A DNA stretch of 64,000 bases from Tissierellia bacterium (GTDB lineage Bacteria > Bacillota > Clostridia > Tissierellales > Peptoniphilaceae). Of this stretch, positions 44,987 to 53,132 are shown piece after piece; within the stretch, counting starts at the first letter, position 1; every line of letters starts with the position of its first letter. Position numbers and translations under genes: made by a program. The notes below the pieces were generated by a model that worked only from the letters and a program-made list of their open reading frames with translations, was not told where the DNA came from and ran no database searches. The stretch spans positions 48,769 to 112,768 of the forward strand of contig JAUNUQ010000003.1 of the NCBI GenBank assembly GCA_030538075.1, read 5' to 3'.

Positions 44987-45888
44987 AAAAACTGCGAATT
45001 GGCTCTAGGGCCAGCAATCTGGCCATGATTCAGACGAATTGGGTGGCAGATCTTATTCGGCGACTCCTGCCTGAGCTGGAAATCGAAATCATACAGATCC
45101 AAACCCATGGGGATCGGGTGCAGGATTTGCCATTAGATAAATTGAATGACAAGGGTGTCTTTATCAAGGAATTAGAACGGGCGCTGTTAACTGGGGAAGT
45201 GGACCTGGCCGTACACTCGATGAAGGACATGCCCAGCGAGCTGACGGATGGCCTGGAGCTACTTCCGCCACCAAAAGGGGAAGATCCAGCGGACGTGTTG
45301 ATCTTAGATAAGCCCTTAAAGGATATTTCACAGCTTTCAAAACTGCGAATCGGCAGCGGAAGTAAGCGGAGGAGGTATCAGCTGGAGACGATCTTTCCCG
45401 GCATTGAGGTCCTTTCCATCCGTGGCAATATCGAGACGAGAATTGGCAAGATTCGGACAGAGGGATTAGATGGGGTGATACTGGCAAAGGCGGGGATCCT
45501 GCGAGCCGGCTATGGGTCGCAAATCTCCTACACCTTTGACCCAAAGTCCTTTTTACCAGCTCCCTGTCAGGGGATGTTGGGGATCCAGATTCGGACATCC
45601 GATGCGGATTTAAAAGGCGAGCTGTCGGCCTTGGCGGATCGGGCGACGACCTTACGCTGGGAGGCGGAACGAGAGTTTCAGCGGGAAATCGGCGCCGGAT
45701 GCCATAGTCCTGTTGGAATATACAGCGAAGTACAGGAGAATCAGATCTTCCTGTGGGGGATGTTTGGGGATGAACAGGGGAGTGTTCTCCTCTATGACGA
45801 GATATCTGGACGATTGTCCGATCGTCTTGAGCTGGCGAGGGTATTGGCTGGTCGACTGAAGGAGGCCGTATGGCAAAGGGATTTGTAA
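44983..45888 (+). CDS. hemC: Hydroxymethylbilane synthase
   Basis: HemC joins four porphobilinogens into hydroxymethylbilane. The 301 residues have the normal length, with I-G-S-R-x-S-N-L-A near the start, V-H-S-M-K-D-M-P, A-P-C-Q-G-M-L-G-I and the dipyrromethane cofactor site G-A-G-C-H-S-P-V-G. It overlaps hemA by four and the cobA/hemD gene by nineteen bases. Confidence 0.95.
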   Translation: MKKLRIGSRASNLAMIQTNWVADLIRRLLPELEIEIIQIQTHGDRVQDLPLDKLNDKGVFIKELERALLTGEVDLAVHSMKDMPSELTDGLELLPPPKGEDPADVLILDKPLKDISQLSKLRIGSGSKRRRYQLETIFPGIEVLSIRGNIETRIGKIRTEGLDGVILAKAGILRAGYGSQISYTFDPKSFLPAPCQGMLGIQIRTSDADLKGELSALADRATTLRWEAEREFQREIGAGCHSPVGIYSEVQENQIFLWGMFGDEQGSVLLYDEISGRLSDRLELARVLAGRLKEAVWQRDL

Positions 45889-47342
45889 GTATTGTGGGAG
45901 CGGGGATAGGGGATCGGGATCTGATCACTCTGCGGGGGCAAAGGGCCCTGGAACAGGCGGATGTGATCATCTATGATCGACTACTCGATGAAACTCTATT
46001 GACCCCCCATCAGGGGCGAGCAGAGCTGATCTTTGCTGGCAAAGAAGCCTCCAATCACTATCTCACCCAAGAAGAGACGAATCAGCTGGTGCTCCAGAAA
46101 GCGCTGGAGGGAAAGAGGGTGGTACGCCTGAAAGGCGGAGACCCATATGTCTTTGGACGGGGCGGGGAAGAAGCAGAGCTATTGTCTGAAGCGGGGATAA
46201 AATTCGAGGTGATCCCGGGGATTACAGCGGGGGTGGCCGCTTTGCTGAGTGCTGGGATTCCCGCGACGCATCGTGACGCCTCGACTTCAATCAGCCTGAT
46301 CACAGGTCACCGAAAAAAGGGCGTCAGAGAAGACTTCACCGTCTACGGTCAGCTGCCGGGCACTTTGGTCTTCTACATGGGGCTGAACAATTTGCAGAAG
46401 ATCACACAGGATCTACTCCTTGGCGGGATGAATCCCGATATGCCTGCAGCTGTGATCATGAAGGGGGGGAGCCCAGAGCAGAGAGTATTCACCTCGACCC
46501 TTCGGGATATTGCCGCCCAAATTCAGGATCAGGACTTTGGCTCCCCCTCTCTCATCGTATTCGGTGAAGTGATCAGGTACCGGGAGGTCTTGAATTTCTT
46601 TGAAAACAGACCCCTCTTCGGGAAGAAAATCGCCATTACCCGGACGAGAACCCAGAATTCGAAACTTCGAGAGGTGTTGGGCGAATTGGGGGCACAGGTC
46701 TACGAAATGCCTGTAATTGAATTGATTCCGGTGAATACACAGGGGTTGGTCGATCGGATAAAAAGGATGGATTATGGGTATCTGGTACTACACTCGCCTT
46801 TTGCGGCAGAGCTGTTCATAGAAGAGTATTTGAAGATTCGGGATATCCGCGATCTGAAGGAGGTCAAGATCTGTGTATTGGGGGAGAAGACGGGAGAGGT
46901 CTTTCGAAGGATGGGCATTAAGCCCGATATTATGCCTGAGCGGTATATCGGCGACGCATTAGTAGAGGCTTTGAGGGGAGAGATCCAAAAGGGAGAAAAG
47001 CTCTTTTTGCCCCATTCCAACCTCACCCGGAAAATCCTTATAGAGGCATATGAAGAGATGGCCGAACTGGACGCTTTAGTGGTCTATGAGAACCACCGCC
47101 CCGAGTCTGTAGCCCCTCTACCCGATGGGTTGGATTATGTCCTGTTCACGTCGGCGTCGACGGTGGATAATTTTATTCAAAACTATGGGGCGGAGGCCCT
47201 TAAGGGCGTCAAAGTGATCAGCATCGGTCCGATTACTTCAGATGCCCTGCGCAGTCATGGCCTTTATCCCCATCGAGAGGCAAAGCGGGCGAGCCTGGAG
47301 GACATGATCGAGAATATTAAGGAGGATGTCGAATGCGAATGA
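45870..47342 (+). CDS. cobA/hemD: Uroporphyrinogen-III C-methyltransferase / uroporphyrinogen-III synthase fusion
   Basis: A single 490-residue protein carries both the SAM-dependent methyltransferase that makes precorrin-2 (residues 1 to about 245: G-A-G-I-G-D-R-D-L-I-T, the P-loop-like G-G-D-P-Y-V-F-G-R-G-G-E-E and V-I-P-G-I-T-A) and uroporphyrinogen-III synthase (about 250-490, with I-A-I-T-R-T-R and T-S-A-S-T-V). The order synthase after methylase is common in Clostridia. The product precorrin-2 leads to corrinoids and siroheme. It overlaps both hemC and hemB. Confidence 0.93.
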   Translation: MAKGFVSIVGAGIGDRDLITLRGQRALEQADVIIYDRLLDETLLTPHQGRAELIFAGKEASNHYLTQEETNQLVLQKALEGKRVVRLKGGDPYVFGRGGEEAELLSEAGIKFEVIPGITAGVAALLSAGIPATHRDASTSISLITGHRKKGVREDFTVYGQLPGTLVFYMGLNNLQKITQDLLLGGMNPDMPAAVIMKGGSPEQRVFTSTLRDIAAQIQDQDFGSPSLIVFGEVIRYREVLNFFENRPLFGKKIAITRTRTQNSKLREVLGELGAQVYEMPVIELIPVNTQGLVDRIKRMDYGYLVLHSPFAAELFIEEYLKIRDIRDLKEVKICVLGEKTGEVFRRMGIKPDIMPERYIGDALVEALRGEIQKGEKLFLPHSNLTRKILIEAYEEMAELDALVVYENHRPESVAPLPDGLDYVLFTSASTVDNFIQNYGAEALKGVKVISIGPITSDALRSHGLYPHREAKRASLEDMIENIKEDVECE

Positions 47343-48298
47343 GAAGGCTCCGCAGTTCAGATGGATTGCGGGAGATGGTGGCCGAGACGAGGCTATCGGT
47401 TGATGACTTGATCTATCCTCTCTTTATTGTAGAGGGGACAAATATTAAAAGGGAAATCCCGTCCCTGCCGCAGGTATTTCACTTTTCAGTGGATCGCTTG
47501 GAAGCGGAGATAAGGGAACTGGAAGACCTCGGCATTCGAGCGGTCCTCCTCTTTGGAGTGCCAGATCACAAGGATGCCTGTGGTAGCACTGCCTATGACG
47601 AGAATGGGATTATCCAGAGGGCGATACGGCAGATTCAGAAGACTTCAAAGCAGATCCTCGTCATCACGGATGTGTGCATGTGTGAGTACACAGATCACGG
47701 CCACTGCGGGATTTTAAATGAAGCGGGAGAGGTGTTGAATGACGAGACCGTAGAGTATTTGGCGCGTATCGCCGTCTCCCATGCTCAAGCCGGTGCGGAT
47801 ATCATCGCGCCATCGGATATGATGGATTACCGGGTGGCGGGGATCCGAGTGGCTTTGGATGAGGCTGGATTCGTCCAAATTCCGATTATGGCATATAGTG
47901 CCAAATATGCTTCGAGCTACTACGGACCTTTTCGAGAGGCGGCTGGGTCAGCACCCTCCTTTGGCAATCGCAAGACCTATCAGATGGATTTTCGAAATGC
48001 CAATGAAGCCATGCGAGAAATCGCCCTGGATATTGAAGAGGGGGCGGACTTTATCATGGTCAAGCCGGCCTTAGCCTATCTGGATGTGATCCGAAGGGCG
48101 AAGGATACTTTTAATATGCCCCTAGTCGCATATAATGTGAGTGGGGAATATGCAATGATCTTAAATGCTGTGAAAAATGGCATCTTGGCTGAGGAAGTGA
48201 TTGAGGAGACCCTCCTGTCCATCAAAAGGGCCGGTGCGGATCTGATCATCAGCTACCATGCAAAGGACTGGGCACAGAAGAGGAGGGATGCCAGATGA
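47333..48298 (+). CDS. hemB: Porphobilinogen synthase (5-aminolevulinate dehydratase)
   Basis: HemB condenses two aminolevulinates. The 321 residues show D-V-C-M-C-E-Y-T-D-H-G-H-C-G, the Cys-rich zinc site, Y-S-A-K-Y-A-S with one active lysine and M-V-K-P-A-L-A-Y with the other. The zinc type follows from the three cysteines. AAGGAGGATGTCGA stands before the ATG, which lies within the previous gene. The stop overlaps hemL. Confidence 0.95.
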   Translation: MRMRRLRSSDGLREMVAETRLSVDDLIYPLFIVEGTNIKREIPSLPQVFHFSVDRLEAEIRELEDLGIRAVLLFGVPDHKDACGSTAYDENGIIQRAIRQIQKTSKQILVITDVCMCEYTDHGHCGILNEAGEVLNDETVEYLARIAVSHAQAGADIIAPSDMMDYRVAGIRVALDEAGFVQIPIMAYSAKYASSYYGPFREAAGSAPSFGNRKTYQMDFRNANEAMREIALDIEEGADFIMVKPALAYLDVIRRAKDTFNMPLVAYNVSGEYAMILNAVKNGILAEEVIEETLLSIKRAGADLIISYHAKDWAQKRRDAR

Positions 48299-49569
48299 AT
48301 CTATATGAAAAGGCAAGGGGGTTGATCCCAGGGGGAGTCAATTCTCCGGTAAGGGCTTTTCGATCCGTGGACATGGATCCTGTCTTTATACGCTCGGCCA
48401 AAGGACCTTATCTATATGATGTGAATGGAAATAGATATATCGACTATATTGATTCTTGGGGGCCGATGATCCTCGGCCACGGTAGGGAGGATTTGATTGA
48501 AAAGGCGAAGGGCTATCTGGAAGAGGGGCTGACCTTTGGCCTGCCTTCGGATATCGAGGTGGAGATGGCGGAGCTGGTGACGAAGGCTACAGGGACGCAG
48601 ATGGTCCGGATGGTCAACTCGGGAACGGAAGCCACCATGTCGGCCATTCGGCTGGCGAGAGGATATACTGGCCGAGAAAAGCTGATAAAATTTGAAGGCT
48701 GCTACCATGGTCATTCGGATTCTCTACTGGTAAAGTCTGGTAGTGGGACTTTGACTTTTAACGCTCCCACTTCTGCCGGCGTACCAATGGATACGATCAA
48801 ACACACTTTGGTATGCGAATACAACAATATGGATAGCGTCCGGGAAGTCCTAAGGGAGTTTCCAGGGCAGATCGCCTGCGTGATCTTGGAGCCAATCGCA
48901 GGGAATATGGGCGTGGTGCCTCCAGATATACATTTTCTGACTGAACTTCGGGAGCTCACGAGGGAAGAGGGGATTCTCCTGATTTTTGATGAGGTCATCA
49001 CCGGATTTCGAATCGGATACGGATCGGTATCAAAGGACTGGAACATGGAAGCAGACCTCTACTGCTTTGGCAAGATCATCGGCGGAGGACTGCCCGTTGG
49101 CGCCTTCGCCGGGCCAAGGGAGATCATGAATCATCTGAGCCCCGTTGGAGATGTATATCAGGCGGGAACCCTGTCTGGTAATCCGCTGGCCATGAAGATG
49201 GGCCGAGATGTGCTGACGATCCTACGAGACAATCCTCAGATCTACCAAAAGATGGAGGATTTAGCGGAGAGGCTGGATAGGGGACTGACGGCAAAGCTGG
49301 AAGAGACGAAGACGCCGGGGGTGGTGAAGCGGTACCGGTCCATGCTCAGCCTATTTTTCGGGGAGTTTGAGGACATTCGTTCTTATGAGGATGTAAAAGG
49401 AGCGGATACACAAATGTATGCCCGCTACTTTAAGGAGATGTTAGCCCAGGGGATCTTGCTGGCTCCAGCTCAGTTTGAGGGGATCTTCCTATCGGATGCC
49501 CATAATGAGGAACTGATTGACTACACGATTGAAGCGGCAGGTAAGGCGATGCTAGCAATGAGAAAATAG
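48295..49569 (+). CDS. hemL: Glutamate-1-semialdehyde 2,1-aminomutase
   Basis: HemL makes aminolevulinate from the HemA product, using PLP. The 424 residues show G-G-V-N-S-P-V-R-A-F, N-S-G-T-E-A-T-M, Y-H-G-H-S-D and F-G-K-I-I-G-G-G-L-P-V-G with the PLP lysine. It is the last gene of the operon, which contains all steps from glutamyl-tRNA to precorrin-2 and no heme-specific gene such as hemE, hemN or hemH. Confidence 0.95.
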   Translation: MNLYEKARGLIPGGVNSPVRAFRSVDMDPVFIRSAKGPYLYDVNGNRYIDYIDSWGPMILGHGREDLIEKAKGYLEEGLTFGLPSDIEVEMAELVTKATGTQMVRMVNSGTEATMSAIRLARGYTGREKLIKFEGCYHGHSDSLLVKSGSGTLTFNAPTSAGVPMDTIKHTLVCEYNNMDSVREVLREFPGQIACVILEPIAGNMGVVPPDIHFLTELRELTREEGILLIFDEVITGFRIGYGSVSKDWNMEADLYCFGKIIGGGLPVGAFAGPREIMNHLSPVGDVYQAGTLSGNPLAMKMGRDVLTILRDNPQIYQKMEDLAERLDRGLTAKLEETKTPGVVKRYRSMLSLFFGEFEDIRSYEDVKGADTQMYARYFKEMLAQGILLAPAQFEGIFLSDAHNEELIDYTIEAAGKAMLAMRK

Positions 49570-49571
49570 AT

Positions 49572-49620
49572 AAAGCGACCCATTCTCCCTAAGCTCTGGA
49601 GGAAATCGGGTCGCTTTTTT
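49572..49620. terminator. Terminator shared by hemL and the MFS gene
   Basis: Arms AAAGCGACCC (49572-49581) and GGGTCGCTTT (49608-49617) form the stem, followed by T on the plus strand. The last codons and stop of the convergent MFS gene lie inside the hairpin loop and arm. Confidence 0.8.
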
Positions 49621-50839
49621 GTTGGAGATTTTTCACCCCTCGATAGAGGGCAATGCCGCCCAGGAGGCAGCAGATAACACTGAACAGGATCAGATGCCAG
49701 ACGGAGAGCCAATCGATTAAGAAGCCGCCGATGACGGATCCGATGACCCCTCCGACGGCCATGCTGGCGGTCACCATGGCCTGTCCCTTGATCAGATCCA
49801 CCGGATGGATGACTTCATTTGTGTAATAGACGACGGATGCGGTGAATAGTGCAAAGGCGAGCATCTGAAAACTCTGGGACAGATACACTCCGCTGATGGT
49901 GGTGGCGACTAGGAGCAAGACAGCCTTGATCAAAAAAGAAAAGCCGGAGACGATGAGCAGATTACCATGTCCTAGTCGCCGAGCAATCTGTTCATAGAAT
50001 AGGATGATGGGCACTTCTAGGATTGCCGCCAGGCTCAGGGCAAATCCCGCTTCCTTTGTTCCGCCGCCCAAAGAGGCGACAATATGATACATATAGGTAT
50101 TGCCGATATTGTGAAAGATAAAAAAGAACATGATTCCCGATAGAACCAGTACAAAGCTTCGGTACTTTAGAAAGAATTCGGTCAGGCTATTGGTCGGCAA
50201 CTGCTCCTCTGTTGATTCAAACCCATTTTCTGAAGTGGGCGGGTTCACCGGTATCATCTCGAGCTCCAGGCCTTTGCGAAAGGGCAGTAGTTGAACGAAG
50301 AGCATATAAAAGCCCAGATAGACCAAGGAGCAGATCAAGACGAGATGGGTTCCGAATTGTTCCACCCAGCCGCCCAATAGGGCAACGCCCACTGCGTATG
50401 CAAAGCTCCCAAAAGATCGTCCGATGCAGAAGTTCAGCGGCAGACCTCGATTTGAGAAGAAGAGGGCAGCACCACTGACAACCGGCATCAGGGAAAAGAG
50501 CGAAGCCAGCACCAGGGTATAGGAAATGGCGTTAAAGAATTGCAAATCCGGGAACAATAGCATGGCGATCAGCAATAGTCCAGTGGGGACGAGCAGAAAT
50601 AGACAGAATTCACGGATGGTAAATCTCTGGCTACGGTCTATGCGAATTGCCAACCAGGGCTGCAGGATGATGGCGATGATATTTGCTAGGGCGACCAAGA
50701 TCCCCATCTGGCTGGTGGGAATCCCCTTGGACATTAAAAAAACGGCCCCATAGGCGCCCATGGCGCTGAAGAGAAGGTTGGAGGCCCCTTGAAGTCCGGC
50801 ATATTTAAAGTTTAAGAAACGAAACAGTCTCTCTTTCAT
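49589..50839 (-). CDS. MFS transporter (MFS_1-like, LacY/NupG-type)
   Basis: The 416-residue protein has twelve predicted helices and belongs to the MFS_1_like group, whose known members move sugars, nucleosides or aromatic acids by ion symport. G-A-Y-G-A-V-F-L and I-D-R-S-Q-R lie near helices 1-3, and a hydrophilic loop of about 25 residues (P-P-T-S-E-N-G-F) splits the halves. GAGAGACTG-like sequence precedes the ATG at 50839, a weak ribosome site. It is single and divergent from the rhodanese gene. Substrate unknown. Confidence 0.82.
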   Translation of the reverse strand: MKERLFRFLNFKYAGLQGASNLLFSAMGAYGAVFLMSKGIPTSQMGILVALANIIAIILQPWLAIRIDRSQRFTIREFCLFLLVPTGLLLIAMLLFPDLQFFNAISYTLVLASLFSLMPVVSGAALFFSNRGLPLNFCIGRSFGSFAYAVGVALLGGWVEQFGTHLVLICSLVYLGFYMLFVQLLPFRKGLELEMIPVNPPTSENGFESTEEQLPTNSLTEFFLKYRSFVLVLSGIMFFFIFHNIGNTYMYHIVASLGGGTKEAGFALSLAAILEVPIILFYEQIARRLGHGNLLIVSGFSFLIKAVLLLVATTISGVYLSQSFQMLAFALFTASVVYYTNEVIHPVDLIKGQAMVTASMAVGGVIGSVIGGFLIDWLSVWHLILFSVICCLLGGIALYRGVKNLQQKSDPISSRA

Positions 50840-50923
50840 TGATTCAACTCCAGCTATATTGTGTAAAGATCACTGCAATTATATCTGGTTTTGTTCCACT
50901 TAGCAAGAAGGGGTGTTTTTCCT

Positions 50924-50952
50924 TTTACATCCATTCGCATATCTACTATAAT
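50924..50952 (+). promoter_or_regulatory. Promoter of the rhodanese gene
   Basis: TTTACA (50924-50929) and TATAAT (50947-50952) with a 17-bp spacer form a strong sigma-A promoter. Confidence 0.85.
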
Positions 50953-50992
50953 GGTAGGGGATAAAACGGAATAAATGGAAAATGGAGAAGAA

Positions 50993-51706
50993 ATGGAAAA
51001 AGCGCTGATAGCGATCCTATTGATAGGCTTAATCATAGTAGTATTTCAGAGCCGAAGGGCTCCGAAGGGTGACCTTGGAAAGAGGGGCGGAATACGCCGA
51101 TTGAAGGGAGAAGAGATGAAGAGATTGAAAGAGAAAATCGGAGCAGAGGATGGTCTAGTCGTAGACGTCCGCTCCGAAGAGGAATACAGAGCAGGACATG
51201 TGGCAGGTAGCATTAATCTGCCCCTGACCAATCAGGGGCTTGGTGCGGCAGTGGAGAAGGTGGATGATTGTAAGGAAAGGCCATTAATCCTCTATTGCCG
51301 CAGTGGTAGTCGGAGCAATCGGGCAGCTCAGGAGTTGTTGGAGCAGGGTTTTCAGGAAATCTACAGTGCCCCAGGTGTTGGGCAATACAAATACGATCTG
51401 GTGACCTATACCGAGGTCCGCGGGAAGGAACTGCTCACCATGAAAGACGAGGAAGATGCGATACTGGTGGACGCTCGATCAGAAGAGGCCTATGCAGAGG
51501 GCCATATCGAAGGGGCGATCAATATCCCCTTTGCAAAGCTCCAAGAGAATCCTGAGCAATTACCGAAAGAGAAAAAGATTCTCCTCTATTGTGCGACGGG
51601 TAAGACCAGTACAAAATGTGCTCAGTTTTTGACGGAGAAGGGCTTTCAGAGAATCTACAACTCTGTTGAGGGTGTGAATTCCTGTGATATCAAATTGGTA
51701 AAATGA
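50993..51706 (+). CDS. Membrane-anchored tandem rhodanese protein
   Basis: The 237-residue protein has one N-terminal helix (A-L-I-A-I-L-L-I-G-L-I-I-V-V) and two rhodanese domains, each with an intact persulfide Cys: L-Y-C-R-S-G-S-R-S and L-Y-C-A-T-G-K-T-S. Domains begin with L-V-V-D-V-R-S-E-E-E-Y and I-L-V-D-A-R-S-E-E-A-Y. It probably handles sulfane sulfur at the membrane; the side is not certain. The start at 50993 has GGAGAAG close upstream; an ATG at 50975 is also possible. It is the gene before murA but has its own promoter. Confidence 0.85.
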   Translation: MEKALIAILLIGLIIVVFQSRRAPKGDLGKRGGIRRLKGEEMKRLKEKIGAEDGLVVDVRSEEEYRAGHVAGSINLPLTNQGLGAAVEKVDDCKERPLILYCRSGSRSNRAAQELLEQGFQEIYSAPGVGQYKYDLVTYTEVRGKELLTMKDEEDAILVDARSEEAYAEGHIEGAINIPFAKLQENPEQLPKEKKILLYCATGKTSTKCAQFLTEKGFQRIYNSVEGVNSCDIKLVK

Positions 51707-51757
51707 TGAAGTTTTCACAAATGGTAGTTTGAGTTTCCGCGAACTGATATAAAAGTA

Positions 51758-51766
51758 TGCTATAAT
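51758..51766 (+). promoter_or_regulatory. murA promoter, extended -10
   Basis: TGCTATAAT at 51758-51766 is a perfect extended -10; no good -35 is visible. Confidence 0.65.
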
Positions 51767-51810
51767 ATTATTGTAATATTGTAGAAAAACATTGAATCTG
51801 GAGGATCCCC

Positions 51811-53073
51811 TTGGCGAAAATATATGTACAAAAAAGTGGCCCCCTTGAGGGTCATGTGAAGATAGACGGGGCGAAGAATGCCGCCCTACCATTGATTGCT
51901 GCATCCCTGTTGGGCACGGAGGTCGTCGTATTAGAAGATGTGCCGGATTTAGCCGATGTAGAGGTCATTTTAGAGGTGTTAGAGAGCCTGGGTTCCAAGG
52001 TCGATTACAATCGAGAGGAAAAACTCGTAAAGATCGACTCGAGAAATCTGGTCAGCTATAATACTCCCTATGAACTGATGAGTAAGATGCGAGCCTCTTT
52101 TTTAGTGATGGGTCCGCTATTAGCTCGATTGGGTCATACGGAAACCCATATGCCTGGTGGCTGTGCGATTGGGAAACGCCCAATCGACCTACACCTCAAG
52201 GGATTTCGCGCTCTCGGAGCAGAGATTGTAGAAAATACCAGCGTAATCGGAGCCAGAGCTCCAGAGGGGCTGAAGGGGGATCTGGTCTACTTGGACTTTC
52301 CCTCCGTCGGCGCCACGCAGAATATCATGATGGCAGCCGCTCTTGCCCAGGGGGAGACCCTGATCGAAAATGCGGCAAAGGAACCGGAGATCGTCGACTT
52401 GGCGAACTTTTTGAACAAGATGGGCGCCGATATCAGAGGAGCCGGGACATCTTCCATCCGCATCAAAGGGGTTGAAAAGCTCCACGGTGCTACTCATCAG
52501 ATCATCCCAGACCGGGTGGAGGCTTCGACTTTTATGATCGGTGCCGCCATCACTGGAGGCGATGTGATCGTGGACAATGTGATCACGAGCCATATCCGCC
52601 CCATCATAGCCAAACTGAAAGAGGCGGGTTGCAAGATCATCGAGATGGAGGACATGGATGCCCTCAGAGTCATCGGTCCCAAACGCCCGAGGGCGACTTC
52701 GATTCGCACATTGCCCTATCCTGGCTATCCAACCGATGCCCAAGCCCAGTTTATGGCGCTGATGACCATAAGTGATGGAAATGCGACGATTGAGGAGACT
52801 GTGTTTGAGAATCGCTTCATGCATGTGGACGAGCTCTCTAAGATGGGCGCCTTGATTGCAACCGATGGAAATGAAGCGAAAGTGCGGGGAATCCCGACTC
52901 TTCATGGCGCCAATGTCAAGGCTACGGACCTCAGAGCAGGTGCGGCATTGGTGTTGGCGGGACTGGTCGCCGAAGGCGAGACCGTCGTCGATGACATCTA
53001 CCATATCGATCGAGGCTATGCTGATCTGGTAGGTAAACTCCAGGCATTGGGCGCTAAGATCGACCGCAGATAG
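51811..53073 (+). CDS. murA: UDP-N-acetylglucosamine 1-carboxyvinyltransferase
   Basis: MurA makes the first committed step of peptidoglycan synthesis, joining enolpyruvate from PEP to UDP-GlcNAc. The 420 residues have K-N-A-A-L-P near the start and M-P-G-G-C-A-I-G with the fosfomycin-sensitive Cys118. The start is TTG after GGAGGATC. It ends before a terminator at 53087. Confidence 0.95.
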   Translation: MAKIYVQKSGPLEGHVKIDGAKNAALPLIAASLLGTEVVVLEDVPDLADVEVILEVLESLGSKVDYNREEKLVKIDSRNLVSYNTPYELMSKMRASFLVMGPLLARLGHTETHMPGGCAIGKRPIDLHLKGFRALGAEIVENTSVIGARAPEGLKGDLVYLDFPSVGATQNIMMAAALAQGETLIENAAKEPEIVDLANFLNKMGADIRGAGTSSIRIKGVEKLHGATHQIIPDRVEASTFMIGAAITGGDVIVDNVITSHIRPIIAKLKEAGCKIIEMEDMDALRVIGPKRPRATSIRTLPYPGYPTDAQAQFMALMTISDGNATIEETVFENRFMHVDELSKMGALIATDGNEAKVRGIPTLHGANVKATDLRAGAALVLAGLVAEGETVVDDIYHIDRGYADLVGKLQALGAKIDRR

Positions 53074-53086
53074 AATATGCATGGTG

Positions 53087-53114
53087 AGCCCCTGCTATGG
53101 CAGGGGCTATTTTT
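53087..53114 (+). terminator. Terminator between murA and recD2
   Basis: A 9-bp stem AGCCCCTGC / GCAGGGGCT (53087-53095 with 53100-53108) has a TATG loop and ATTTTT follows. Its T tract lies 19 bases before the recD2 start. Confidence 0.9.
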
Positions 53115-53132
53115 ATAGGATCGGGTGATAAT

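Noticed and set aside
45164..45970. 268-codon minus-strand frame across hemC
   Set aside because: Shadow frame caused by codon bias of hemC; composition is Pro/Ser/Arg-rich without domain.
52189..53082. 297-codon minus-strand frame across murA
   Set aside because: Antisense to an intact essential gene; no ribosome site, no domain; a common artefact in such genes.
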